In this document: positions 19,520 through 27,405 of the stretch, one piece after another | How the letters are laid out: each line of letters begins with the position of its first letter | Numbering within the stretch: the stretch's first letter is position 1 | Origin: Clostridiales bacterium | GTDB lineage: Bacteria > Bacillota > Clostridia > Christensenellales > Borkfalkiaceae | DNA: 64,000 nt | NCBI GenBank assembly: GCA_015055945.1 | Contig: SVHH01000002.1 | Span: 124,001 to 188,000 of the forward strand | Direction of reading: 5' to 3' | Program-made: the position numbers and the translations under genes | The notes under the pieces: generated by a model | What the model was told of the DNA's origin: nothing | Databases searched by the model: none | Seen by the model: the letters and a program-made list of their open reading frames with translations, nothing else

Positions 19520-20344
19520 ATGCAATTCACAGCGAAGACGGTGGAAGAAGCCATTGATTTGGGCTTAAAGGAATTGAACACCACCGTAGACAAGGCGGTT
19601 ATAACCGTTCTTGAACAGCCTACTAAAGGCATTTTTGGTAAACTTAAGGGTAAAGCAGTCGTAGAGATTGAAATTGAAAAAAGTGATGCGGAAAGAACTG
19701 TTGAATTCGTTCAAGGAATTCTTGATTTAATGGATATTAAGGCAGTTGCAGCACTTACTTCTGAAGATGATAACACCGTTATTACTTTAACCGGTACGGA
19801 AGCAACTTCTTCTTCAATCATCGGTTACCGTGGCGAAGTGTTAGACGCTATTCAAACTATTGCTGGCGCAGCACTTAATATCGGCAAGAAAGAATACAAA
19901 AAAGTTGTTGTTGACTGCGAAAATTACAGAGAAAAACGCGAAGATACTTTGATTAAACTCGCTCATAAGTTGGAAGAAAAAGCAACTGAAATGCGTAGAG
20001 AAGTTATCTTAGAACCGATGAGTCCGTTTGAAAGACGCATCATCCACACCGCCTTAGCAGAAAGCAAAACCGTTACCACTAAGAGCGACGGTAAAGAACC
20101 CAACCGCTACGTTGTAATTGTTCCCTTTGATAAGGACGAATTTTCTAAGCCTTACAACGCTGGAAGAAACAACTCTGACCGCGGCGGCAAGCGTGATAAC
20201 CGCAAAAACAATCACCGCAATAATTCAAAGGGTGGCTTCAAAGGCTCACGCGGCGGCAAAACGGTTAAGTATGGCGAAACTAAGAAAAAATCTTCAAGTT
20301 TCTCATTTGGTACTTACCTTGGAAACTCATTAAAAGACAACTAA
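19520..20344 (+). CDS. jag: Jag/KhpB RNA-binding protein
   Basis: 274 aa. Jag-N domain (AKTVEEAIDLGLKEL, about 3-50), KH domain (about 75-150, with IIGYRGEVLDAIQTI) and R3H domain (about 150-210, with EPMSPFERRIIH). KhpB proteins bind RNA and influence cell elongation in some Firmicutes. The last 60 residues form an Arg/Gly/Asn/Lys-rich tail with RGG-like repeats, not part of the minimal family. ACGGAGGA precedes the start. It ends the dnaN-jag block. Confidence 0.94.
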   Translation: MQFTAKTVEEAIDLGLKELNTTVDKAVITVLEQPTKGIFGKLKGKAVVEIEIEKSDAERTVEFVQGILDLMDIKAVAALTSEDDNTVITLTGTEATSSSIIGYRGEVLDAIQTIAGAALNIGKKEYKKVVVDCENYREKREDTLIKLAHKLEEKATEMRREVILEPMSPFERRIIHTALAESKTVTTKSDGKEPNRYVVIVPFDKDEFSKPYNAGRNNSDRGGKRDNRKNNHRNNSKGGFKGSRGGKTVKYGETKKKSSSFSFGTYLGNSLKDN

Positions 20345-20347
20345 TTA

Positions 20348-20380
20348 AAAAAGCAGTTCAAAACGAACTGCTTTTTATTT
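20348..20380 (+). terminator. Terminator of the yidC-jag transcript
   Basis: Stem AAAGCAGTTC/GAACTGCTTT and a T-rich tail. Confidence 0.9.
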
Positions 20381-20587
20381 TGTCAAAGAAAACACGTTTT
20401 CTTGCAAATTTATTGTTTATTTAAATACTTAATGGGAAGAGTTTTTTTCCGCAACGAAGTTCTCCGTAGTGAAACGGAGGAGTATGCACCCTTCCCCTTA
20501 AAACCCTAACCGCAAAACTCCTCAAAACCCCTACCCCTTATTCTTTAAGGGGATATGTGGAATAAAATATAGTAAAAAATTTTTGTT
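20381..20587. other. Non-coding gap with two small hairpins
   Basis: No gene seen. Two inverted repeats occur: CTCCGT/ACGGAG (20462-20479) and CCCCTT/AAGGGG (20534-20552). They may be remains of a repeat element or the terminator region of the leftward HTH gene. Confidence 0.35.
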
Positions 20588-21034
20588 TTATAGTGTTTTA
20601 GTTCTACCTAATAGATAATCGAGCGAGCAATTGAGTATAGTACAAATTTCTATTAGTTTTTCTAAGGTTGGAGCACTTGTTTTACCTTTAGCCCAGTAAT
20701 AGAGAGTAGATTCTGAAAGCGGTGTGCTTTTTTCTACTTTATATCTTGAAATTTTACACTCGGATAGAACTTCATTAAAACGCTCTGCAAAAGGTTTTGT
20801 TTTAAGAAATTCGTTTGTAAAACATTCTTCTTCAAGCCCAACCAAAAAGTCGGTGCTAACTTTAAAATAATCGGCAAGTTTTATAAGGTTTTTTATAGTT
20901 GGCATTTTGTTGCCTTTAAAATATTCATATAATGAAGATTTTGCAACCCCACTTTCTTTTGCAACGTCTTTATTGGTCTTTTTGCTTTCAAAAATAAGTT
21001 CACTAAGTCTTTCAGAAAATACTTTTAAATCCAT
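20588..21034 (-). CDS. Tandem-HTH XRE regulator
   Basis: 148 aa made of two consecutive XRE helix-turn-helix domains. The first (about 5-70) has KDVAKESGVAKSSLYEYFKG and ends STDFLVG. The second (about 78-146) has YKVEKSTPLSESTLYYWAKG and ends SLDYLLGR. Both keep the same layout, so it arose by internal duplication and could bind a double site as a monomer. The neighbour on the other side is a divergent ZIP transporter, but no clear shared operator was found. Confidence 0.88.
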   Translation of the reverse strand: MDLKVFSERLSELIFESKKTNKDVAKESGVAKSSLYEYFKGNKMPTIKNLIKLADYFKVSTDFLVGLEEECFTNEFLKTKPFAERFNEVLSECKISRYKVEKSTPLSESTLYYWAKGKTSAPTLEKLIEICTILNCSLDYLLGRTKTL

Positions 21035-21170
21035 AATCTATCCTTTTTTATTTTCCGTAGTATAGAAGATATAATAGCATATTTTACAAAAAAACACAAG
21101 GTGTTTTGTCATAAAGGTATTGCAAGAAAAATAGTTTTGTGTTAAAATACTCTCAAGGAAATCGTAAATA

Positions 21171-21926
21171 ATGGATTTAGTTTTAATTACAGCCCTTGGC
21201 GTTGGTGGTGCAACCATTTTCGGCGTCGTTATAGGGTTTCTTTTCAAGAATATCACTCATAAATTTAGCGATATAGTGCTGTCTTTTGCCGCGGGCGTTA
21301 TGCTTGCCGCCGCTGTGTTCGGGCTTATTTTGCCGTCGGTTGAACTGGGCGGCAAATGGGGCTTATTATACGCCGTTTTGGGTATTTTCGTAGGTGCAAT
21401 TTGCTTAAATCTTATGGATAAGTTTACCCCGCACTTGCATAAACTATCCGGTACGGAACTTGAAGAGCACGGGCATAACGGTAAGATTGCAAAAGTAATG
21501 CTTTTCGTTATAGCAATCGCTATACATAACCTGCCCGAAGGTATTGCGGCGGGCGTTGGCTTTGGTTCTGGAAATAACACGCACGCGTTAATCGTTGCCG
21601 CTGGTATTGCGCTCCAAAATATCCCCGAAGGTATGGTTATCGTTGGACCTATGATTGCTGCGGGTATTAGCAAAAAGCGCACCTTTTTCTTAGCGGCGAT
21701 GACTGGGTTAATTGAAGTTGTTGGCACTTTTATAGGTTACTTTGCCGTAAGCATAAGTTCTGCAATATTGCCCTTTGCCCTAGCGTTTGCGGGCGGAACG
21801 ATGCTTTACGTAATTAGTGATGAAATGATACCCGAAACGCACGCGCACGGTGCGCAGCGCGGTTCTACTTACGCACTGTTAGTTGGCTTTTGTTTAATGC
21901 TAGTTTTCGATATTTTGCTCGGTTAA
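21171..21926 (+). CDS. ZIP-family metal transporter
   Basis: Membrane transporter for zinc or another divalent cation, 251 aa, about eight hydrophobic segments. The metal-site helices are clear: AIHNLPEGIAAGVGFG (helix 4) and ALQNIPEGMVIVGPM (helix 5). A His-containing cytoplasmic loop (LEEHGHNG) follows helix 3. The final codons and stop lie inside a repeat unit that is duplicated 165 bases downstream. Confidence 0.93.
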   Translation: MDLVLITALGVGGATIFGVVIGFLFKNITHKFSDIVLSFAAGVMLAAAVFGLILPSVELGGKWGLLYAVLGIFVGAICLNLMDKFTPHLHKLSGTELEEHGHNGKIAKVMLFVIAIAIHNLPEGIAAGVGFGSGNNTHALIVAAGIALQNIPEGMVIVGPMIAAGISKKRTFFLAAMTGLIEVVGTFIGYFAVSISSAILPFALAFAGGTMLYVISDEMIPETHAHGAQRGSTYALLVGFCLMLVFDILLG

Positions 21927-22070
21927 GGGCTTATATGCGGCGCAAGGCATCGTTTACTGACTTACACAAAAAACTTCGATGAACAGACGTTCTATCTCAT
22001 CTTTTTGTGCAGTCGAGCCTCCCCTTGCTTGCATCTAACCCATTAACATATACTTTTAACTTAAACGCTT
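21906..22070 (+). repeat. Post-stop repeat family, copy A, containing the ZIP gene end
   Basis: Made of a 59-bp block (21906-21964) that includes the last codons and stop of the ZIP gene, a 78-bp middle part carrying a two-stem hairpin, and a 28-bp block ending ACTTAAACGCTT. Core words shared with other copies: TATGCGGCG, CGTTTACTGACTT, GAGCCT, CTTGCATCTA. Confidence 0.8.
21965..22009 (+). other. Two-stem structured element, copy A
   Basis: Outer stem CACAAAAA/TTTTTGTG (8 bp), internal strand ACTTCGAT, inner stem GAAC/GTTC with loop AGAC, and return strand TATCTCATC. The same internal-loop words occur at 27180-27225 with different, still paired stems. Confidence 0.65.
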
Positions 22071-22168
22071 TTCGATAATTTGCTCGGTTAAGGGCTTATA
22101 TGCGGCGCAAGGCATCGTTTACTGACTTAAATCTAAGCCTTTAACATATACTTTTAACTTAAACGCTT
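22071..22168 (+). repeat. Post-stop repeat, copy A', hairpin part missing
   Basis: Repeats the 59-bp block (58 of 59 identical, including a copy of the ZIP gene end with its stop) and the 28-bp block, joined by only 11 bases. It ends exactly where the next ORF begins, so that ORF has no leader of its own. Confidence 0.85.
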
Positions 22169-22462
22169 ATGGAAATCATAGTTGAAATTCTTTTAGAAGT
22201 CTATATGGAACTAATGATGCTGATAGTTCCCGAAAAGAGCGAAAAAAAGCGTAAAACTATAGCGACAATTCTTGCACTCGTCGTTCTTACTTTAGTTTTT
22301 GCGCTTGTTATTTGGGGCTGCACGCTTATTTTTGATTATGGAAACCTTTATGGTATAATACCCTTGTCCTTTGCCATAATAATTTCTATAGTCCAAATAT
22401 CTTTTGGAATTATTCTATATAACAAAAATCATCAAGGAGATACTTATGAAGATAACCCTTAA
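22169..22462 (+). CDS. Small membrane protein, unknown
   Basis: 97 aa, with a charged KSEKKRK stretch before two hydrophobic helices (about residues 33-55 and 62-84). No family recognised. There is no Shine-Dalgarno before the ATG, which abuts a repeat; MELMML at 22205 is an alternative start. The end overlaps the next gene by 17 bases, suggesting coupling with the FTR-like protein. Confidence 0.6.
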   Translation: MEIIVEILLEVYMELMMLIVPEKSEKKRKTIATILALVVLTLVFALVIWGCTLIFDYGNLYGIIPLSFAIIISIVQISFGIILYNKNHQGDTYEDNP

Positions 22463-22643
22463 CCCCGATAAAGAAGTTGTTAAAACTATTCAAGAAGGCT
22501 TGAAAAGAACGGGCGGATATTGCCCTTGTAGATTGAGCCGAACCGAAGAATATAAGTGTATGTGCAAAGAGTTTAAAGAGCAAATTGCTGACCCTAATTT
22601 TGAAGGTTTTTGCCACTGTCTATTATATTATAAACACAAATAA
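22446..22643 (+). CDS. Ferredoxin:thioredoxin reductase catalytic-subunit-like protein
   Basis: 65 aa. In the plant and cyanobacterial family, six cysteines in three CxC pairs carry a 4Fe-4S cluster and a redox disulfide. Here the pairs are CPC, CMC and CHC, with GYCPC and FCHCLLY matching the family. The spacing (9 and 15 residues) differs from the plant pattern. The chosen ATG follows AAGGAGATACTT; the track start is too far upstream. A thioredoxin gene follows, so a ferredoxin-to-FTR-to-thioredoxin route is likely, with ferredoxin reduced by NifJ (inference). Confidence 0.85.
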   Translation: MKITLNPDKEVVKTIQEGLKRTGGYCPCRLSRTEEYKCMCKEFKEQIADPNFEGFCHCLLYYKHK

Positions 22644-22647
22644 ACTT

Positions 22648-22815
22648 TAAGCCATATATGCGGCGTGATCCGCGTTTCCTTGCGCTTTTATTTGGTTGTG
22701 TACAGAAAGTACACGCCCTGCATAAAATGCTCATTTTCCACGGCTGACTTGCATCTATGTCTTAAAATACTTTGCGAGCCTTGTCTTGCTTGTTTCTTTG
22801 GACTTATTAAAAAAC
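22648..22815 (+). repeat. Post-stop repeat family, copy B
   Basis: Starts right after the FTR-like stop. It shares TATGCGGCG, CTTGCATCTATG, CTTAAAATA and GCGAGCCTTG with the other copies, but its middle part has a different hairpin (GTGTAC/GTACAC). Confidence 0.7.
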
Positions 22816-22854
22816 ATATTTTTAACCTTACAAAAAACTAAATGGAGAATACAA

Positions 22855-23169
22855 ATGATTAGCGTTATCGAAAAAACTTTTGAACAAGAAGTATTAAACA
22901 GTGAACTCCCCGTGGTGGTTGATTTTTGGGCGACTTGGTGCGGGCCGTGTATGAAATTATCACCCATTATTGAAGAGGTTAGCGCAGAACTTGACGGTAA
23001 GGTAAAAATTGTTAAAGTAAACGTTGATGAAAATATGGGGCTTGCAATTAAATACTTAGTTGAGCGTATCCCTACCCTACTTTATTTTGTTAAGGGCGAA
23101 CTAGTTCACACCACCCACGGGTTTTTAGAAAAGGGCGATCTCTTAAAAGAAATTGCCAAAATTTTATAA
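22855..23169 (+). CDS. trxA: Thioredoxin
   Basis: 104-aa thiol-disulfide carrier of the cytosol. The active site WCGPC lies in DFWATWCGPCMKL and the cis-proline region RIPTLLYF follows. The start at 22855 is chosen for GGAG nine bases upstream; the longer track ORF adds an unlikely leader read from repeat DNA. It is probably reduced by the FTR-like protein encoded just before it, since no NADPH thioredoxin reductase is nearby. Confidence 0.95.
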   Translation: MISVIEKTFEQEVLNSELPVVVDFWATWCGPCMKLSPIIEEVSAELDGKVKIVKVNVDENMGLAIKYLVERIPTLLYFVKGELVHTTHGFLEKGDLLKEIAKIL

Positions 23170-23296
23170 AAATTCCACCAAAAAATCATAAAAAACGCCA
23201 AAATTAAGGAAGAATATATATATTCTTCCTTTTTGTTTATTTTGTGTTAATATACGTTTGTTACTATTCTTATAATATACTAAAGAGAGAGTTTAT

Positions 23297-24538
23297 ATGA
23301 GAAAGGGAAAACCGTTTGATATGAACAAAAAACCCAACAAGCCGAGATGGTATCTTAAGATTGTTGAGTTTCTTGTTGCACCGTTTTATTTATTGTTTAG
23401 TAACGCGCACGTAAAAGTTGATAGGGAAGTTAAAAAACTTAAAGGACCTTATCTTATTCTCTCAACGCACGCGTCTTTTATTGACTTTCCGCAAATAGTT
23501 GTTGGGCTTATGCCTAAAACTACCGGCTGGGTTATGTCTATTGAAGAATTCCGCCGCAGCCGTTTTTTGATGGGCGGTATCGGGGGTATGCCTAAGAGAA
23601 AGTTTACGCATGATATCGTTACCACAAAACACATCATGTATTACATAAAGAAGTTAAAACACACTTGTACCATTTACCCCGAAGCGCGTTTTGAGTTTGC
23701 GGGTATAAACGAACGCCTTGACGGTGCGCTCGGTAAACTTTGCAAGGTTTTAGGCGTGCCTATCGTTATGTGTATGACTAACGGTAACTTTCTTAACTCT
23801 CCCCAGTGGTGTAAGCACCCGTATAGAAATATTCGCCAAGAAGCGCATATGTATCAACTTTGTTCTAAAGAAGAAGTTTTATCCCTTTCTGCCGACCAAA
23901 TTCAAGCGCGCATTGAAAAGGCGTTTGAAAAGGACGAATATAAGTGGCAAGTTGAAAAGGGTTACCACATCAAGTGTAAAGACCGCGCTAAAAATATCCA
24001 TAAAATTCTTTACAAATGCCCCGTTTGCGGTGAAGAATTTAAAATGGATAGTAAAGGTATTCATCTTTGGTGTAACGCGTGCGGTTCTAAGTGGGAAATG
24101 GACACTTTATCAAGGCTTAACGGTGTAAACACCGACAAAGGTTTTTCACACGTGCCCGACTGGTATAGATGGGAACGCGCCGAAGTGGAAAAGGAAGTTG
24201 CAAACGGCACTTACCACTTTGAAGACGAAGTGAGAATTGAAGAGTATTACAACACGATTGTAAACTTCGTTGAAGTTGGTAACGGCAAAGTTGTTCACGA
24301 TGAAAACGGCTTTACTATTACTGGTACGGTTGACGGCAAGCCTTTTGAAATAAATAAGCCCGTTTCTTCAATGTATTCTTGCCACGTAGAGTACGACTTC
24401 TTAGGTAAAGGCGACGCTTTTGATATCGCCACCAGCGACAACTCTTATTTTATGTTCTTAAAAACCGCGCCTAACTACTTAACGAAAATGCATTTTGCAA
24501 CCGAGGCGCTTTACGACTATTACGTAAGAAATAAATAA
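23297..24538 (+). CDS. PlsC-type acyltransferase with zinc-ribbon insertion
   Basis: 413 aa. The 1-acylglycerol-3-phosphate acyltransferase core lies in the N-terminal half: HASFID (HX4D motif), FRRSRFLMGGIGGMPKR and the acceptor-site motif YPEARFEF. A four-cysteine zinc ribbon (CPVCGEEF...CNACGSKW, about residues 237-262) follows, then an unassigned C-terminal domain. The substrate is not certain; phospholipid or other lipid acylation at the membrane is expected. GAGAGAG precedes the start. Confidence 0.85.
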   Translation: MRKGKPFDMNKKPNKPRWYLKIVEFLVAPFYLLFSNAHVKVDREVKKLKGPYLILSTHASFIDFPQIVVGLMPKTTGWVMSIEEFRRSRFLMGGIGGMPKRKFTHDIVTTKHIMYYIKKLKHTCTIYPEARFEFAGINERLDGALGKLCKVLGVPIVMCMTNGNFLNSPQWCKHPYRNIRQEAHMYQLCSKEEVLSLSADQIQARIEKAFEKDEYKWQVEKGYHIKCKDRAKNIHKILYKCPVCGEEFKMDSKGIHLWCNACGSKWEMDTLSRLNGVNTDKGFSHVPDWYRWERAEVEKEVANGTYHFEDEVRIEEYYNTIVNFVEVGNGKVVHDENGFTITGTVDGKPFEINKPVSSMYSCHVEYDFLGKGDAFDIATSDNSYFMFLKTAPNYLTKMHFATEALYDYYVRNK

Positions 24539-24548
24539 TTCCGTTATT

Positions 24549-24584
24549 AAAAAACATCACCCCTTACTATTTAAGTAAGGGGTG
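24549..24584 (-). terminator. Terminator of recF
   Basis: Stem CACCCCTTAC/GTAAGGGGTG with a T-run only on the minus strand. Confidence 0.85.
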
Positions 24585-24590
24585 AATTAG

Positions 24591-25688
24591 TTATTTACCT
24601 TGTTTTACTTTGCCTTTTTCTACGATAAGGCGGTTATAGTTTTTGTTCTTAAACACCGTGCGGTCAATATGTGTTGCCGTAAAAATCGTTTGTAAGTGTT
24701 CAACCGCGCCGATGAGTTTTCTTTGACGCTTTTTATCAAGTTCACTCAAAACGTCGTCCAAAATTAAAATGGGATACTCGTTAAAGCGTTTATGGAAAAT
24801 TTCCGTTTCGGCAAGTTTAAGCGCAAGCGCAACCGTGCGCTGTTGACCTTGTGAGCCGTACACTCTTACGTCGTCGCCGTTGAGTGTAAACTTTATATCG
24901 TCGCGGTGCGGACCTATTGAAGTATAGCCTAGGCGCATATCGCGCTCTAGCCCCGTTTTTAAGTCCTGAAACATAGCGTAAGCAATATCTTCTTCCGAAC
25001 CGTAATAACCGCTTTCCGTCTTCATCTTTAAGGTTTCCGCGTTATCGGTAAGATATGCGTGTTTTTCTTCAGCAATGGGCGAAATTTCCGCCAAGAACTC
25101 ATTTCTAGCCTTGATAATCTTTGCGGCTTGGCGGGTTAATTGCTCGTCCCAGATAGGCAAAGTTTCACGGATAAGGAAGGTATCTGGGTCTTTGAGTAAA
25201 TTGTTTCTTTGCGACAAAATTTTGTTATAGCGTTGAAGGGCGTAAAAGTAACTTTTAGACATTTGCGAGAGCGAAACGTTTAAAAATCTACGCCTATCTT
25301 CGGGGCTTTCTTGAACGAGTTTAAGTTCCGCGGGGTTAAAGAACACGCTGTTGATATTACCCAAGATTTCACCTATGCGCAAAACTTGCATGCCGTTTAC
25401 GTAAATAGATTTTTTATCGTTTTTGTTAAACTCTATTTTAACCTTAACTTCGCCGTACTGAGAAGTTGCCGCGCCTTCGATTTCAGCCTTTTCGCAACCG
25501 TTCTTGATAACCAGTTTATCTTTGTTTGCGCGCGGAGAATACCCCGTGCAAAGAAGAAAGATTGCTTCGGCGGCGTTGGTTTTACCTTGAGCGTTTGCAC
25601 CCGTTAAAAGATTTACGCCTTCGGTAAAGGTTATATTTTCTTCCGTGTAATTGCGGAAGTTTTTTAAGGATAAATGGTGAATAAACAT
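24591..25688 (-). CDS. recF: DNA replication and repair protein RecF
   Basis: SMC-like ATPase that loads RecA at gapped DNA. 365 aa. Walker A GANAQGKT (about 33-40), the RecF signature GSQGQQRTVALALKLAE, and Walker B PILILDDVLSELD are present. RecF usually lies downstream of dnaN in the same direction; here it is divergent from dnaA, with about 107 bases between, and separate from dnaN. Confidence 0.96.
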   Translation of the reverse strand: MFIHHLSLKNFRNYTEENITFTEGVNLLTGANAQGKTNAAEAIFLLCTGYSPRANKDKLVIKNGCEKAEIEGAATSQYGEVKVKIEFNKNDKKSIYVNGMQVLRIGEILGNINSVFFNPAELKLVQESPEDRRRFLNVSLSQMSKSYFYALQRYNKILSQRNNLLKDPDTFLIRETLPIWDEQLTRQAAKIIKARNEFLAEISPIAEEKHAYLTDNAETLKMKTESGYYGSEEDIAYAMFQDLKTGLERDMRLGYTSIGPHRDDIKFTLNGDDVRVYGSQGQQRTVALALKLAETEIFHKRFNEYPILILDDVLSELDKKRQRKLIGAVEHLQTIFTATHIDRTVFKNKNYNRLIVEKGKVKQGK

Positions 25689-25795
25689 AAAAAAATAAAA
25701 ATTTTAAAAAATTTGCCCGAATAACTTTATTTTAATTTAAAAATATTATATAATGTTTTTTACTTAAATGCAACTGATAAAAAGGATAAGAGTAT

Positions 25796-27136
25796 ATGGA
25801 AAAAGAAAATTATGAGATTTTATGGGAACAAACCTTCCTTCCTGAACTGGAAAGGGCGGTTAGTTCTATCGCCTATTCAACTTACATCGAGCAATTAAAG
25901 CCCGTGGATATGAAAGGCAATAAAATCGTTCTCTGCACGAAGAGCCAACTTTTTGCGGACACCGTTAGCGATAAGGCTATCGGCGGCAAGATTAGAGAAG
26001 CACTTTTAAAAAGTGGCACTTTCGTAAACGATTTTGAAGTGGTTGTTGCGGCTGATAGAGAAGATTACTTAAAGCAATACGGCGCTAATGATGAAGCGGA
26101 AGAAATCCCCGGTTCTCCCATTAATCCCAAGTTTACTTTTGACTCGTTCGTAGTAGGTTCTTCTAACGAGTTCATTTACGCTGCCGCAAAAGCAGTTGCT
26201 GAAAACCCTGGCGACGCGTATAACCCCTTATTCATTTACGGTGGCACGGGCTTAGGAAAAACCCATATACTTATGGCTATTGCCAACTACCTTAAACTTC
26301 ACACCCCAAGCCTAAAGGTTTTATACGTTACTTGCGAACATTTTACTAACCAAATGGTGGAAAGTTTATCTAAGGGTAAACTTACTCCTGCGGATTTTAG
26401 AAGAAAGTATAGAAACGTGGACGTTTTGCTTATCGACGACGTTCAATTTCTTGCTAAAAAACAAAGTACTCAAACCGAGTTCTTTAACACTTTCAACGAA
26501 CTCGTTGCACAGAACAAGCAAATCGTTTTAACTTCTGACCGTCCCCCGCACGAAATTGAACTTTTGGAAGAAAGACTTCGCACTCGTTTTGAAGGCGGAC
26601 TTCTTGCCGACGTTCAAACGCCTGACGTGGAAACGCGTATTGCTATCTTAAAAAGAAAGGCTGAAGAAAAGAAGTGCGTTGTGGACATCAAAGTTTTAGC
26701 GTATATTGCTGAAATGAGCGACGGCGATATCCGTTCACTTATCGGTAAACTTACAAAAGTTATTTTTGCGTCTAAACTTCACGAAAAGCCCATTACGATC
26801 GACCTTGTAAACGATGCTCTAAAGGAAAGCGCGGGCGAAAAACAAGAAGAATTACAAGCCGAAGATATTATTACTTGCGTGTGCAACTTCTATAAAATAT
26901 CTAAAAACGATATGCTCGGTAAAAAGAAGAATAAAGAATTCGTTCTTCCTCGCCAAGTTGCTATGTATTTAATTCTCGATATGATGACTCTCCCCCAAGT
27001 AACCGTAGGTAACTTCTTTGGCAGAGACCACGCAACCGTAATTTACGCGCGTGATAAAATCGACAAACAAATGAAAACTGATAATAAACTTTCGGTTGAA
27101 GTTAACGACATCAAAAAGATGTTACTCAAACAATAA
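25796..27136 (+). CDS. dnaA: Chromosomal replication initiator DnaA
   Basis: AAA+ initiator that opens oriC. 446 aa with all four domains: N-terminal helical domain (about 1-80), short linker, AAA+ domain with GGTGLGKTH and VLLIDDVQFL, and the DNA-binding domain IV with FGRDHATVIYARDKI near the end. AAGGATAAG precedes the start. It is flanked by divergent recF, and downstream by a repeat element and mnmG. No DnaA-box cluster was found on either side. Confidence 0.97.
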   Translation: MEKENYEILWEQTFLPELERAVSSIAYSTYIEQLKPVDMKGNKIVLCTKSQLFADTVSDKAIGGKIREALLKSGTFVNDFEVVVAADREDYLKQYGANDEAEEIPGSPINPKFTFDSFVVGSSNEFIYAAAKAVAENPGDAYNPLFIYGGTGLGKTHILMAIANYLKLHTPSLKVLYVTCEHFTNQMVESLSKGKLTPADFRRKYRNVDVLLIDDVQFLAKKQSTQTEFFNTFNELVAQNKQIVLTSDRPPHEIELLEERLRTRFEGGLLADVQTPDVETRIAILKRKAEEKKCVVDIKVLAYIAEMSDGDIRSLIGKLTKVIFASKLHEKPITIDLVNDALKESAGEKQEELQAEDIITCVCNFYKISKNDMLGKKKNKEFVLPRQVAMYLILDMMTLPQVTVGNFFGRDHATVIYARDKIDKQMKTDNKLSVEVNDIKKMLLKQ

Positions 27137-27365
27137 TTTTTAAGTGCGAATAAGCGGCGTTATGCTGCGTTACTGCTTTGTGTTTGGACTTCGATAACCA
27201 AAAAGGTTAATCTCACCCCAAACACTTCACGAGCCTTGCTTAACTTGCTTCTTCACCCTTAAAACAAGTTAAGAACAAGTATAACTTGCATCTATGGCTT
27301 AAAAAGGAAAAAGAGCCTTGCCACGCTTGTATCTAAACCCTTAAAACGGGTTTTAAGCGGTTGCG
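27137..27365 (+). repeat. Post-stop repeat family, copy C
   Basis: Starts at the dnaA stop and fills most of the 270-base gap to mnmG. It contains AAGCGGCG, CGTTACTG, the two-stem hairpin, CGAGCCTTG, AACTTGCATCTATGGCTTAAAA and a second related tail with GCTTGTATCTAAACCCTTAAAA. It is the longest copy seen. Confidence 0.75.
27180..27225 (+). other. Two-stem structured element, copy C
   Basis: Outer stem GTGTTTGG/CCAAACAC (8 bp), internal strand ACTTCGAT, inner stem AACC/GGTT with loop AAAAA, and return strand AATCTCACC. Internal-loop words match copy A while both stems differ and stay paired. Confidence 0.65.
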
Positions 27366-27405
27366 CTTGAAAAAAACACAAAAAATAAATATTTTACTAT
27401 AAATT

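Noticed and set aside
21038-21256. 72-aa minus-strand ORF ahead of the tandem-HTH gene
   Set aside because: Mostly antisense to the ZIP gene start and intergenic DNA; no ribosome-binding site or recognisable sequence.
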